Shown piece after piece: positions 1-10,433 of a DNA stretch of 64,000 nt. The position numbers were made by a program, and so were the translations under genes. Origin of the DNA: Prostheceraeus crozeri (taxonomy: Eukaryota > Platyhelminthes > Polycladida > Euryleptidae); contig CAJQUW010011596.1 in NCBI GenBank assembly GCA_907163375.1, positions 1-64,000 of the forward strand. Reading direction: 5' to 3'. The stretch's first letter is position 1. Each line of letters starts with the position of its first letter. Below the pieces are notes generated by a model. It had not been told where the DNA came from. It did no database searches and saw only the letters and a program-made list of their open reading frames with translations.

Positions 1-900
1 TCATACGATGATGAAAGTCATCCCAGTAGCCATTTATAATAGAATATAATGCTTACTAATTTAAATTATTAGTTAAAGTAGTCCTAAGGAGGACTGATGG
101 CGTTCTCCAATCCGCAAGTGTACAAAGGCAATGCTACTGTAACCATTGGATTAATCAGTTCTTAAAAGAACTCAATGTAGCTTTCTCGTGGCAACGAATT
201 GAAATTGATCAGCTTTGGCCCAATATCCGGTAAAAATGGAAATCTTAAGACTTGTAATATACTCATTCTTGCTGTTGATATACTAATACCATAGATTCCA
301 AACACTGCCGTATACACGTTCAAAACAGACTTCTAATATACTGTACCGACTACAGATGCTGATAGTGGAAATAGAATAAGACAATGGTCACCATAGGTTA
401 AGGAAATTAAAAAAATGGATATTATAAAACAACAGGAAACCGATGAATAAAAATTGGAAAAGTGGAGGTAAAATATGGAAATACAACGATGCTACTACAC
501 TGATTACAAGTGAACTTATATCTGACACTACACAAAGTGGATAAGTGGAAAGTGGATAATGGAGGTAAACAATAGAATTACAATGACACTCTACTACACC
601 GAAAGCAATGAAACTATACACACTATACCTAAGACTACACATGGAAAATACTATTTCTTCACTTGAATTTGTTATCGCCAGTTTCTTCATCCGTCTATAG
701 TACTTCATGTAATTCACATTTCTTCATTTGAATTACAATACATCGACCACTACTTCAGTTACCGATTAAGGGATATAAAACATAATACTGCAGTCCGTCA
801 GTCATCAGCAGGTACTCGTCTAGTTGTGTTTCGACCCCTAACCTGAACACTCAAACCCAGACGAGCGGGGTCCCACACATAGTGGCTGACAAAATACTGA
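1..900. other. No gene seen; AT-rich DNA with weak repeats
   Basis: No reading frame here has a recognisable domain. Between about 455 and 600 a short AGTGGA/GGAGGTAAA-containing stretch occurs twice in degenerate form. I see no RNA gene and no convincing exon. Confidence 0.4.
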
Positions 901-974
901 ATAGGTAATGATATGTCTTGAAAGATATGTCACAAAGATAAATCAGATATCATTCAATTGTTGCGTTTCCCATA

Positions 975-1103
975 TGTAAACAGATCCTGTCATTAAATTC
1001 ATCACATCAATAAATACAGTATGCTTTTTGCGATCCTCACATGTAAACAAATCCTGTACATCAATCTTTGCCTTTTCGATTCCCACAAGTAAACAGATCC
1101 TGT
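975..1103. repeat. Degenerate three-copy motif
   Basis: The 16-base motif TGTAAACAGATCCTGT occurs exactly or with one mismatch at 975-990, 1042-1057 and 1088-1103, with unequal spacing (67 and 46 bp). The minus strand is open across it (943-1179), but the product matches nothing I know, so the open frame is probably incidental. It may be a decayed minisatellite. Confidence 0.4.
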
Positions 1104-1834
1104 TCATCCTCGAATCCCATAAAGATGTAATCGCTGTGTGATAAATATGTAATCCGCCTTTACACAAACTTCGCCTCATACATCAAGACTTAACAATGGG
1201 AGCTCTTCATCTCCCGTAAGACACGCTAAGCGCTCTGTATTCACTCTTCACTGCCCACCCCCATATGATGGCTACAAGTCATTGTTAGTCGTTTATTTCA
1301 CCTATGCAGCAAGGCATTAAGGAAAATGGTGAGTCGTTTGTTGGTCGCGTGCCTCATTGAAATTCACAGAGTGATGTGAATTGTCGAGCCGAGAAAAGTC
1401 CATATTTGTTAAGCGTTTCTTTATGCCTTGTGAGAGCCTTTTCTGTGTAACTCATCAAGTCATGCTGGAATAACCTCTAGATTTCATGATATTTAGTGTC
1501 TTGTTAGTTTTGTGCACAGCGTCTTGTAACTTCGAGCATATCTACAATATCTGACTACCTGCGACGCGAAAACATGAAGGGCCATCTGTAATGGGATCAT
1601 ACTCTCTGGAAAAGTCAGTTGCACCACAGAGAAAGAGAAGTCATCTACCTTGTGATATACTGAAGTTCTCAACCTGTTCTGTGAGATTTGTATTTTCACA
1701 TCAAGGTAAACTACCTCTTTATTGTTATCACCATTTCTCTCCGCCAACAAGTCAGGTGGATAAATTCTTTGAATCAACGAATTAAAGTGTTTATAATTGA
1801 CAACACATATATCGTCTATGTATCTTGATGTAGG

Positions 1835-1919
1835 TGATATTTCTTAGCTTTTATCAAATTTTGCATAAAAACATATTCGCAGTGTAAGAGGAATAGGTCA
1901 GCTAGGAGTGGACTAGAAT
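1835..1919. repeat. 85-bp direct repeat, copy 1
   Basis: This segment is identical base for base to 2129-2213. It lies inside the RT relic and codes for the SSPLLADL part of the domain. The two copies are separated by 209 bp of sequence that includes a T-run and three GATAAGGTGATAA-like units. Confidence 0.85.
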
Positions 1920-2128
1920 TTCCTCCCATTGGAATGCCTTTAATCTGCCTGAAAACTAAATTACCGAATGTGACGTAGGTCTGTGATAATAGGAAATGTA
2001 TGGCTTCTTTTAACTTCTGTTTATCAAAACAGTGATAACCACTATATTTTTTTTTTTTTTCTTGATAACAAGCGATAAGGTGATAACAAGCGATAAGGTG
2101 ATAATAAGGTGATAACAAGCGTGCTAAA

Positions 2129-2213
2129 TGATATTTCTTAGCTTTTATCAAATTTTGCATAAAAACATATTCGCAGTGTAAGAGGAATAGGTCAGCTAGG
2201 AGTGGACTAGAAT
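2129..2213. repeat. 85-bp direct repeat, copy 2
   Basis: Exact second copy of 1835-1919. Exact identity inside an otherwise decayed relic means the duplication is recent, or that it arose in assembly. Confidence 0.85.
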
Positions 2214-2422
2214 GACAGCTACTCTCATAGACTGCAATTGTTAAAATTAAAATCACTAGAATATGGGCGCATTTTGTTGGACTTGTACTTCTTGTATAAA
2301 CTGTACTGTAATCATTTCGACTTACCACCTACCTTTCATCTTAAATTACTCAAGGTCAATCACGTAACAGATGTCAGATTGTGCCAGTCTTAAAAGTTGT
2401 TAATTCGAACTATCTCAGTGGA

Positions 2423-2557
2423 TTGTTTTTCCTTCGAGTCATCAAAATATGGAATTCATTGAACGATTCAATAGTGAAAGCTGCAACCTTCATGATGTTC
2501 AAGAATAGACTCAAATCAGTTGATCTAAGTGAATTTTGCTCATACTGTGACTGCTAA
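2423..2557 (+). mobile_element. LINE ORF2 C-terminal relic
   Basis: The frame ending at the stop at 2555-2557 reads a short tail with the pattern F-x-R-V-I-x-I-W-N-S-L-N-D-x-I-V-x-A-x-T-x-x-x-F-K-N-R-L. This is the typical C-terminus of CR1/Jockey-like LINE reverse transcriptases (RVVxxWNSLPxxVVxAxSxxxFKxRLD). Nothing upstream in frame extends it into the RT core, so it is a short 3' fragment. A diverged copy of its last 50 bp follows at about 2665-2725. Confidence 0.65.
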
Positions 2558-2829
2558 TATGTGATTTCGTATAAATTTATTTGACAAGTGCTTTTTTATA
2601 CCTGATGGTAAATTTTTATTTAGATACATTCTTATATTCCATATTGAAGATGATTCTCATCATAGTGAAGATCAAGAAGAGTCTCAATCTCATTGATCCG
2701 AATGAATTAGTACATATTGTGACCATGATCATTAAAGTGTAAATTTTGTATAGATGATTTTATTACATTCATTTCTATATTAGATGTTAAGCATTTACGT
2801 TCTTTTGTTCCATTGTGAGGACTCCCATC

Positions 2830-3030
2830 ATCATCACTCTTAAAATTTGTAAATATAGGCCCGATAGATCTCACGTATTTTGTATATGGTATATGATGTA
2901 TTTCATGATGACTCTGAAAATTTGTAAATGTGTAGGTCTCATGTAATTTGTTTATGATGGTATATGATGTACATGTGCATCATGATCACTCGGTAAATTT
3001 GTAAATATACGTGTATATCGCATGTATTGA
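2830..3030. repeat. Degenerate tandem repeat, about 75 bp, three copies
   Basis: Three successive blocks each contain AAATTTGTAAAT, then a GTATAT or TCTCATGTA stretch, then GGTATATGATGTA (at about 2845, 2915 and 2993). They follow the LINE relic and may be part of its 3' tail or an independent minisatellite. Confidence 0.45.
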
Positions 3031-3084
3031 TGTTAAACTTTGCGTATGCATATGTTGCACGTGTTATCAACGCTCGCTTGCTTG

Positions 3085-3667
3085 TGTTGTGTGCTAGGCA
3101 GTTTGTCTTCTTGCTTTATTATGCATTCATTATGCATTTTATTGTTTTGTGAGAGCAATCTCCATTCCATTGTTAGAGCAATAACTTTTCCGCGGCATGC
3201 ATTTCAAGTTCCAATGTCATACAAAAGTCCAACTTGTCAGCTATCTACGGTACATGACTGACAACAGACATGACATGTCATCAGACAATGGATGACCAAA
3301 CAATTGGTAGCTGACCGTGAGCGAATCTTCACAGACGTATTTAACGCGGCATGAACAACGCCTGCTCGCAATCTGGTCTCTCCAAGCGAAGTTGTCGGCG
3401 AGAGCCGTTGACGGTGTTGCAGCCTATCTTCTATGTGCGAACTATCATCGAACTGCTGCGGACGTGATCACCACGGCTTGTGGTCCTGGAAGAATCTGGA
3501 GACTCTGTTGGTGCTGTGACTCCCTTATAACTGTGAACGTACCATCTGTCCTTGTAAGGACTGTTTGCACCATTTATTTATTTTCACAATATAATTTATC
3601 CACATTTTTCATTTACATTTTTCAATCATATGTTTTGGGAATATTAAGAAAATAATAACCCGTAACA
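3085..3667 (+). repeat. 5' LTR of the Gmr1-like element
   Basis: Starts TGTTGTGTGCTAGG and ends CCGTAACA, so it has the TG...CA ends of LTRs. It matches 9848-10429 almost perfectly. A primer-binding-site-like TGGCGACC begins at 3672, four bases past the LTR. Confidence 0.93.
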
Positions 3668-3982
3668 TATTTGGCGACCACGCCAGGACCCAGCTTTGTT
3701 TTCACTGACGCACAGCTCGCCTGAGAGCCGTCGGTTCTTCGAACTACCAGTTCTTCCCAGTTAAGGTTCTGAACTTTTTCTTTTTTCGCTTCCTCGGTCC
3801 ACTCTTTTTAAGTTAAGTCTTAAGGCTTAATAACTGTAGGCCTAAGCATAAGGCTAAAACTAACCGTGGGCAAGTTTTGAGCTATATATTTCTCGATTTT
3901 TTTCGCGTTTTTGATCTTCCTAAATAAAATTTTCTCGGGTTATTTAACAAGGATTGTTAGGAATTAGCTAAGAACGTAAGAA

Positions 3983-6300
3983 ATGGACTTCGATGCTAAA
4001 GAATTCCTTAAACAATTCAATGAAGCCCCAAATGTGCAACAGCTGAAGGAATTGAAGAAAGCGGATCTATTCGATGTTGGAATCCAGTTGCAATTGCCAG
4101 TTAAGATGACTATGCGAAAGGAGCAAATACTCCAGAGAATCAAAGGGCATTTCATCGAGGAAGGCAAGATAGAAAAGGATGTCCAAGGAGAGTTGCCGGA
4201 AAATTCCAATGTGTTGTTAGAATTGAAAAAAATAGAATTGGAAGAAAAGCGATTAGAACGAGAACGAGAATTGGAAGAAAAGCGATTAGAACGAGAACGA
4301 GAAGAAAAGCGATTAGAACGAGAAGAACGAAGAGAACAAAGGGAAGCCGAAAGAGAACAAAGGGAAGCCGAAAGAGAACAAAGGGAAGCCGAAAGAGAAC
4401 AAAGGGAAGCCGAAAGAGAACAAAGGGAAGCCGAAAGAGAACAAAGGGAAGCCGAAAGAGAACAAAGGGAAGCCGAAAGAGAACAAAGGGAAGCCGAAAG
4501 AGAACAAAGGGAAGCCGAAAGAGAACAAAGGGAAGCCGAAAGAGAACAAAGGGAAGCCGAAAGAGAACAAAGGGAAGCCGAAAGAGAACAAAGGGAAGCC
4601 GAAAGAGAACAAAGGGAAGCCGAAAGAGAACAAAGGGAAGCCGAAAGAGAACAAAGGGAAGCCGAAAGAGAACAAAGGGAAGCCGAAAGAGAACAAAGGG
4701 AAGCCGAAAGAGAACAAAGGGAAGCCGAAAGAGAACAAAGGGAAGCCGAAAGAGAACAAAGGGAAGCCGAAAGAGAACAAAGGGAAGCCGAAAGAGAACA
4801 AAGGGAAGCCGAAAGAGAACAAAGGGAAGCCGAAAGAGAACAAAGGGAAGCCGAAAGAGAACAAAGGGAAGCCGAAAGAGAACAAAGGGAAGCCGAAAGA
4901 GAACAAAGGGAAGCCGAAAGAGAACAAAGGGAAGCCGAAAGAGAACAAAGGGAAGCCGAAAGAGAACAAAGGGAAGCCGAAAGAGAACAAAGGGAAGCCG
5001 AAAGAGAACAAAGGGAAGCCGAAAGAGAACAAAGGGAAGCCGAAAGAGAACAAAGGGAAGCCGAAAGAGAACAAAGGGAAGCCGAAAGAGAACAAAGGGA
5101 AGCCGAAAGAGAACAAAGGGAAGCCGAAAGAGAACAAAGGGAAGCCGAAAGAGAACAAAGGGAAGCCGAAAGAGAACAAAGGGAAGCCGAAAGAGAACAA
5201 AGGGAAGCCGAAAGAGAACAAAGGGAAGCCGAAAGAGAACAAAGGGAGGCCGAAAGAGAACAAAGGGAGGCCGAAAGAGAACAAAGGGAGGCCGAAAGAG
5301 AACAAAGGGAGGCCGAAAGAGAACAAAGGGAGGCCGAAAGAGAACAAAGGGAGGCCGAAAGAGAACAAAGGGAGGCCGAAAGAGAACTCAGAGAAAAAGA
5401 GATTAATATGCAAAGAGAAATTGAACTAGAGAGAATAAGAACAAAAGCAGGAACTGAAAAAAGAAAATCAGAAGCATCATTAAAAGAAAATGCATCTATA
5501 GTTCCAAAGTTTTCCGAAAGAGACGTGGAACAATTTTTCCTGTGTTTTGAGAGGGTTGCTGAAACGGCAAACTGGCCAAAAGAAAAATGGACCTTCCTGA
5601 TGCAGACAGTTTTAACTGGTAAAGCACAAAAGGCGCATGCAGCCTTACCTAATGGCGATGCCAAAGATTATGAAAAGGCAAAACAAGTAATCCTTGAAGC
5701 ATATGAGTTGGTGCCAGAAGCCTACCGACAGAAATTCCGTTCATGGCAAAGAATGAAAGAAAAATCATTTACAATTTGCCAAAGATAAAGAAGTCTTGTT
5801 TGATAAGTGGACGAAAGCCGAAAACGCCGATACGTTTGAGAAACTACGAAATGTCATCCTCATCGAAGAATTTAAGAACTGTTTGAGCCCACAAATCGAA
5901 GTATATTTAGATGAGAGAATGCCACAAAACATAACCGAAGCAGCAAGAATCGCCGATCAATACGAATTGACGCATAAAAAGCCACGGTCGTATTACCATT
6001 ATGAAAAGCCAAGAAACTATTACACAAGAAGTGCAGAAAAATATCATGAAGACAAAAGACAGGAAAAATATTACGAAGACAACAGACAATATGACAATAA
6101 AAACAAACAGCCAGAAGATATGAGAAAACGAGAAACGCCAAGATGGAAAATAGAATGTGAACACTGTAAGAGAAAGGGACATACAAAAACAGAATGTTGG
6201 CAATTGCATGGACGACCAGAAAAGTTTGATAGAAAGCCCGTAACGCTTGTTCGTGAAACGAACTGCCAACTTGAGACTGAGCAGGAAAAATCCTTTCCTA
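3983..6300 (+). CDS. gag region of the Gmr1-like element
   Basis: The frame starts at ATG 3983. It reads a SAP/gag-like N-terminus of about 100 residues, then a very long charged stretch encoded by 50 copies of a 21-bp repeat (4334-5383). A conserved gag core follows (roughly 5480-5950) with a motif like V-x-Q-F-F-L-C-F-E-R and W-P-K-E-x-W. A CCHC zinc knuckle (C-x2-C-x4-H-x4-C) lies at 6156-6197 and would bind packaged RNA. The charged stretch, built on E-Q-R-E-A-E-R, is predicted to form a single long alpha helix. Ty3/gypsy gag proteins normally lack such a block, so most of the region's extra length is due to it. The region is broken in this copy. Confidence 0.8.
4334..5383 (+). repeat. 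Perfect 21-bp tandem array, 50 copies, inside gag
   Basis: The unit GAACAAAGGGAAGCCGAAAG plus A repeats exactly 50 times (1,050 bp). The first 43 copies carry GAAGCC and the last 7 carry GAGGCC, a synonymous A/G change. No other variation is visible. Because 21 is a multiple of 3 and no frame has a stop in the unit, all frames stay open on several strands, which produces long spurious reading frames on the minus strand. Confidence 0.97.
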
Positions 6301-6399
6301 CTAGTTTTTATGGTGTTCAGGTCAATGAGCATGATAGGTATACTTCAGTCGACGAAAGTGAACAACTAATTGAAGAAGGGAAGCAAGCTTTCACGAAAG

Positions 6400-6720
6400 A
6401 CGGTCTAGCTGGTAATGATAAAGATGATTTATATCCAGTTACAGTATGGCGAGATACCGGAGCATTTCAATCATTAATAGTGAAAGACATAGTTCCAGTG
6501 TCACATGCTACATACACGGGATTGTGTTCCACTCCGCGGCGTCGGAGGATGTATCTCAGCTCCACTGCATAAGTTATACGTAAAAACCGAGATAGTGGAA
6601 GGTACCTTCATAATTGGTTTAGTCGATCGAGAAGAAATTCCTATTGAAGGGATCGATTTGATTGTTGGGAACGACTTAGCCGGATGTAAAGTTCCGGTAC
6701 CACGTATGATAACAGACATG
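6400..6720 (+). CDS. Retropepsin-like protease region
   Basis: The frame around 6430-6500 reads V-W-R-D-T-G-A, an active-site motif (D-T/S-G-A) of retroviral-type aspartic proteases. Further on, near 6650-6680, comes I-D-L-I-V-G-N-D-L-A-G, matching the second conserved block (I-I/L-G-x-D). The domain sits between gag and integrase as expected for the Gmr1-like order. It belongs to the broken coding region of the element. Confidence 0.65.
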
Positions 6721-7119
6721 AAAGAAATTGAAGCAAACGAAGGAGAAATAAAAGATCATGAAGCGAAAGAGAATGAACTGAAAGAGATTGAACTAGCGAA
6801 AGAAAGTGAACAAACAACAGTATGTGCCGTCACAAGATCCATGAGTATGAAAGAGAAATCAGAAAAAGAGAATGAAATTGATGAAAATATTGAAGAGAAA
6901 GAAATAACATTCGAAACGATTATAGATCGGTGTCAACTAATAAAAGAACAAGAAAGCGATGAAGAATTACAAAACATCTCCGCAGAACTGAACGAGAGTG
7001 ATAAGAATGAGCGCATTTACTTTTACAAGCAAAATGGTATCCTATTTCGTTGCTGGAAACCAAGAGAAGCCACTCCTGAAGAAACATGGCAAGAAGTACA
7101 TCAAATTGTAATACCTAAG

Positions 7120-8475
7120 TCATATCGACAAAAAGTCTTAAGCGTTGCACACGAAAACGTATTAAGTGGTCATCTCGGTGTACGCAAAACTCATTATCGA
7201 ATATTGAAGCATTTTACTGGCCGAAAATGTACAAAGATGTAGCTAACTTCTGTCGAACTTGTCATACATGTCAGATAGTTGGTAAGCATCAGTTAGATCC
7301 TCCGAAAGCGCCGTTAATTCCAATCCCTGCGTGCGAAGAACCATTCAGAAATATCATTATTTATTGTGTTGGACCTTTACCACGAACCAAAATGGGACAT
7401 GAATATCTATTTACAATTGTGTTCGTTAACCAGATTTCCAGAAGCTATCCCATTGAGAAGCATTAACGCCAAAAATATTTGTTCGGCTTTGATCAATTTC
7501 TTGACTATGGTGGGATTACCGAAAGTCATACGCTCAGATCAAGGCACGAACTTTACATCGAAGATATTTAGTCAAGTGTCAGAAGTACTTGGAGTAAAAC
7601 ATATTTGTTCAACTGCTTATCATCCAGAATCTCAAGGTGCGTTAGAACGATTCCATCAAACATTGAAAGTTATGATGAAAACTTACTGCGAAGAACATCA
7701 AAAAGACTGGAATTTAGGTATACCAATGCTATTATTTGCCATCCGCGAAACAGTTCAAGATTCACTTGGATTTAGTCCATTTGAATTAATTTACGGTCAT
7801 GAAGTTAGAGGACCCTTGAAGTTGATGAAAGAAAATATGCTCAGCGAAGAGAAGAAAAGCACGAATTTGTTAGACTACGTGTCTGAGATCAAAGAAAGAC
7901 TCACTGAGATACAAAAGTCTGCAAAGACTAACCTAATAAATTCGCAAAGTAAAATGAAGAAGCAATTTGACAGAAACACAAAAGAAAGAACATTTCAGCA
8001 AGGTGAAAAAGTACTCTTATTATTGCCAATCTCGGGAGATCCGATGAAGGCAAGGTATCAAGGTCCTTATATGATACAAAAGAAAATAAGTGAAGTCAAC
8101 TATGTTATAGAAACTCCGGATAGAAGAAAGAAACAAAGAATGTGTCACATAAATATGCTCAAGAAATATCACGACCGAGACGAAGAGTCAACAACTGAGT
8201 CAAACCCTTCTGGTGCTGTGCCGGGGAGTCTGGTGTCAGCATCGCAGACGAATTTGCCCGCACTGGGTGATATAAAAGAAAATTCTACAGGCACTTCGAT
8301 CACTATGATTGCGTCAGGGGAGTCTGCAGCGGCAACATCGCTGACGAACTTGGCATCGCCGGGTGATGCAGAAGAGGAAGTCAATCTCATCATGCCAAGA
8401 ATGAATAATTCAAAGATATTAGAAATCTTGATAGCCATTTCCAGCATGTCGATTCCGAACAGAAAGAAAAGATAA
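7120..8475 (+). CDS. Integrase region, upstream of RT
   Basis: The region reads an HHCC zinc-binding domain (G-H-L-G-V-R-K-T-H near 7160, then C-R-T-C-H-T-C near 7250-7275). The rve catalytic core follows: R-S-D-Q-G-T-N-F near 7530-7560 and the glutamate of G-A-L-E-R-F-H-Q near 7640. A C-terminal basic domain ends at about 8160. The core is a typical Ty3/gypsy integrase. Its position before RT is the diagnostic oddity of the Gmr1 group. A tail of about 100 residues rich in Ser/Ala follows the C-terminal domain. It belongs to the broken coding region. Confidence 0.88.
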
Positions 8476-8489
8476 AAGAAATAATTAAA

Positions 8490-9812
8490 GAGCACAAAGG
8501 AATATTTTCCGATCATACGCAAATAACTACGTGAGCAGAACATGATGTCGAATTATCTGAAGAAAGGCCAATAAAACAAAGTCCGTACAGAATGAATCCA
8601 GAGAAGAGAGAAATTATGAGAAAGGAAGTAAAATATCTGAAAGATCATAACATAATAGAAAATAGCAACAGCAATTGGAGTTCACCATGCATTTTGGTAC
8701 CAAAACCAGATAAAACTCATGGTTTTTGCACCGATTATAGAAAAGTAAATGAATTGACAATCGCAGACAATTATCCCTTGCCGAATATCGAGACTTGCAT
8801 TGAACAAGTAGGAGATTCGAAAATAATCAGCAAGTTTGACTTATTGAAAGGATATTATCAAGTTCCTTTAACAGAAAGAGCAAAGCGAATTTCAGCCTTC
8901 GTCACCGAAGAGGGTTTATTTCAATACAAAGTTATGCCCTTCGGAATGAAAAATGCCGCATCAACATTTCAAAGACTAGCTAATAAAGTCATCGAAAATT
9001 TAGACAACTGCGCCGTATATATTGACGACATAATCGTTTATAGTAATGACTGGCCAGATCACTTGGAACAAATACGAAAATTATTCCAAAGAATCGGCGA
9101 GGCCGATTTAACAATCAACCTCAGCAAAAGCGAGATTGGGAAACAGTCGCTAAACTATTTAGGTTTTGAAATCGGACATGGGAAAATAAAACCTATTATG
9201 GCAAAAGTTCAAGCCGTTGTAAACTTTCCTGTACCTAACTCAAGAAAGGAACTAAGAAGATTCCTTGGTATGGCTGGGTATTATAGAAAATTTTGCAAAA
9301 ATTACGCAGATGTTGTACACCCTTTGACAAGCCTCACGAGCCCAAAAATAAAATATACTTGGAGTAATGAATGCCAAGTAGTTTTCGAACAAGTCAAAAC
9401 AATGCTGGCATCACCACCGATTTTATCAGTACCTACATTTGAAAAGCCATTCAAATTATATGTCGATGCTAGCGGCCTTGGTCTTGGTGCATTGTTGGCT
9501 CAAGATGATGAGGAAGGGAACGAGCATCCACTATCATATTATTCGAAGAAATTCAATCATTACGAAAGAAAATACAGTACGATTGAAAAAGAAGGCCTAG
9601 CTTTGGTTCAAAGTTTGAGACACTTTGCGTATTTCCTCAAAGGCCGGCGAGCTACTTTTGTTTACACAGATCACAATCCGTTAGTTTTCATTAACAGAAT
9701 GAAAAATGACAGACTTTTGAGATGGAGTCTGTTGTTACAGGAATATAATATTATCATTCAACATGTGCCCGGGAGAGATAACATCATAGCAGACCGTTTG
9801 TCAAGAAGTTAA
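8490..9812 (+). CDS. Reverse transcriptase and RNase H region
   Basis: From about 8592 the frame reads the RT fingers and palm: S-S-P-C-I-L-V-P-K, F-D-L-L-K-G-Y-Y-Q-V-P, F-G-M-K-N-A-A-S-T-F-Q and the catalytic Y-I-D-D-I near 9020. The thumb follows (F-L-G-M-A-G-Y-Y-R). RNase H then begins at about 9460 with V-D-A-S-G-L-G-L-G-A and ends with P-G-R-D-N-I-I-A-D-R-L-S-R near 9800. This is the usual end of Ty3/gypsy pol, and the frame stops 36 bp before the 3' LTR. A T-rich then G-rich stretch (TTTTTTTTGGTGGGG) before 9848 is the likely polypurine-tract region. Confidence 0.92.
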
Positions 9813-9847
9813 ATAAAAATGTGATTTTTATTTTTTTTGGTGGGGCG

Positions 9848-10429
9848 TGTTGTGTGCTAGGCAGTTTGTCTTCTTGTTTTATTATGCATTCATTATGCAT
9901 TTTATTGTTTTGTGAGAGCAATCTCCATTCCATTGTTAGAGCAATAACTTCCGCGGCATGCATTTCAAGTTCCAATGTCATACAAAAGTCCAACTTGTCA
10001 GCTATCTACGGTACATGACTGACAACAGACATGACATGTCATCAGACAATGGATGACCAAACAATTGGTAGCTGACCGTGAGCGAATCTTCACAGACGTA
10101 TTTAACGCGGCATGAACAACGCCTGCTCGCAATCTGGTCTCTCCAAGCGAAGTTGTCGGCGAGAGCCGTTGACGGTGTTGCAGCCTATCTTCTATGGTGC
10201 GAACTATCATCGAACTGCTGCGGACGTGATCAGCACGGCTTGTGGTCCTGGAAGAATCTGGAGACTCTGTTGGTGCTGTGACTCCCTTATAACTGTGAAC
10301 GTACCATCTGTCCTTGTAAGGACTGTTTGCACCATTTATTTATTTTCACAATATAATTTATCCACATTTTTCATTTACATTTTTCAATCATATGTTTTGG
10401 GAATATTAAGAAAATAATAACCCGTAACA
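9848..10429 (+). repeat. 3' LTR of the Gmr1-like element
   Basis: Matches the 5' LTR over its full length with about two substitutions and two indels. Followed directly by CTTG, the second copy of the target duplication. Confidence 0.93.
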
Positions 10430-10433
10430 CTTG

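Larger units (their letters stand above)
1447..2328 (-). mobile_element. Reverse-transcriptase relic, Penelope-like or similar non-LTR element
   Basis: On the minus strand the frame near 1816-2040 reads a reverse-transcriptase block with GIPMGGNSSPLLADL, which resembles the GxPMG..SP..A.L motif of Penelope-like elements. The catalytic RYIDDI box follows at about 1800-1820 in another frame. The C-terminal part of the domain continues to about 1493. The frame changes between these blocks and the lack of any 5' part show a decayed fragment. An 85-bp segment of it is duplicated inside the relic. The assignment to Penelope-like elements is from motif memory only. A related endonuclease-less retroelement is possible. 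Confidence 0.6.
3085..10429 (+). mobile_element. Gmr1-like Ty3/gypsy LTR retrotransposon (fossil)
   Basis: Two direct LTRs of 583 and 582 bp bound the element and are flanked by a 4-bp target duplication CTTG (3081-3084 and 10430-10433). The pol domains come in the order protease, integrase, reverse transcriptase, RNase H. That is the order of Ty1/copia, yet the RT and integrase sequences are Ty3/gypsy. This combination defines the Gmr1-like group described from deuterostomes. The LTRs differ by about two substitutions and two small indels, so the insertion is very young. The internal coding region is broken, with about five breaks, so this copy is not intact as assembled. Confidence 0.92.

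Noticed and set aside
4334-5383. CRISPR-like array
   Set aside because: Units are directly adjacent with no spacers, lie in a gag gene and belong to a eukaryotic genome.
3964-5664. Long minus-strand frame with repeated L-C-S-L-S-A-S
   Set aside because: Shadow of the 21-bp gag array, which has no stop in several frames. The same holds for the F-G-F-P-L-F-S frame at 4313-5413.
5872-6332. Minus-strand hydrophobic frames resembling membrane proteins
   Set aside because: Antisense of the Lys/Glu-rich gag region, which reads as Phe/Leu-rich on the other strand.
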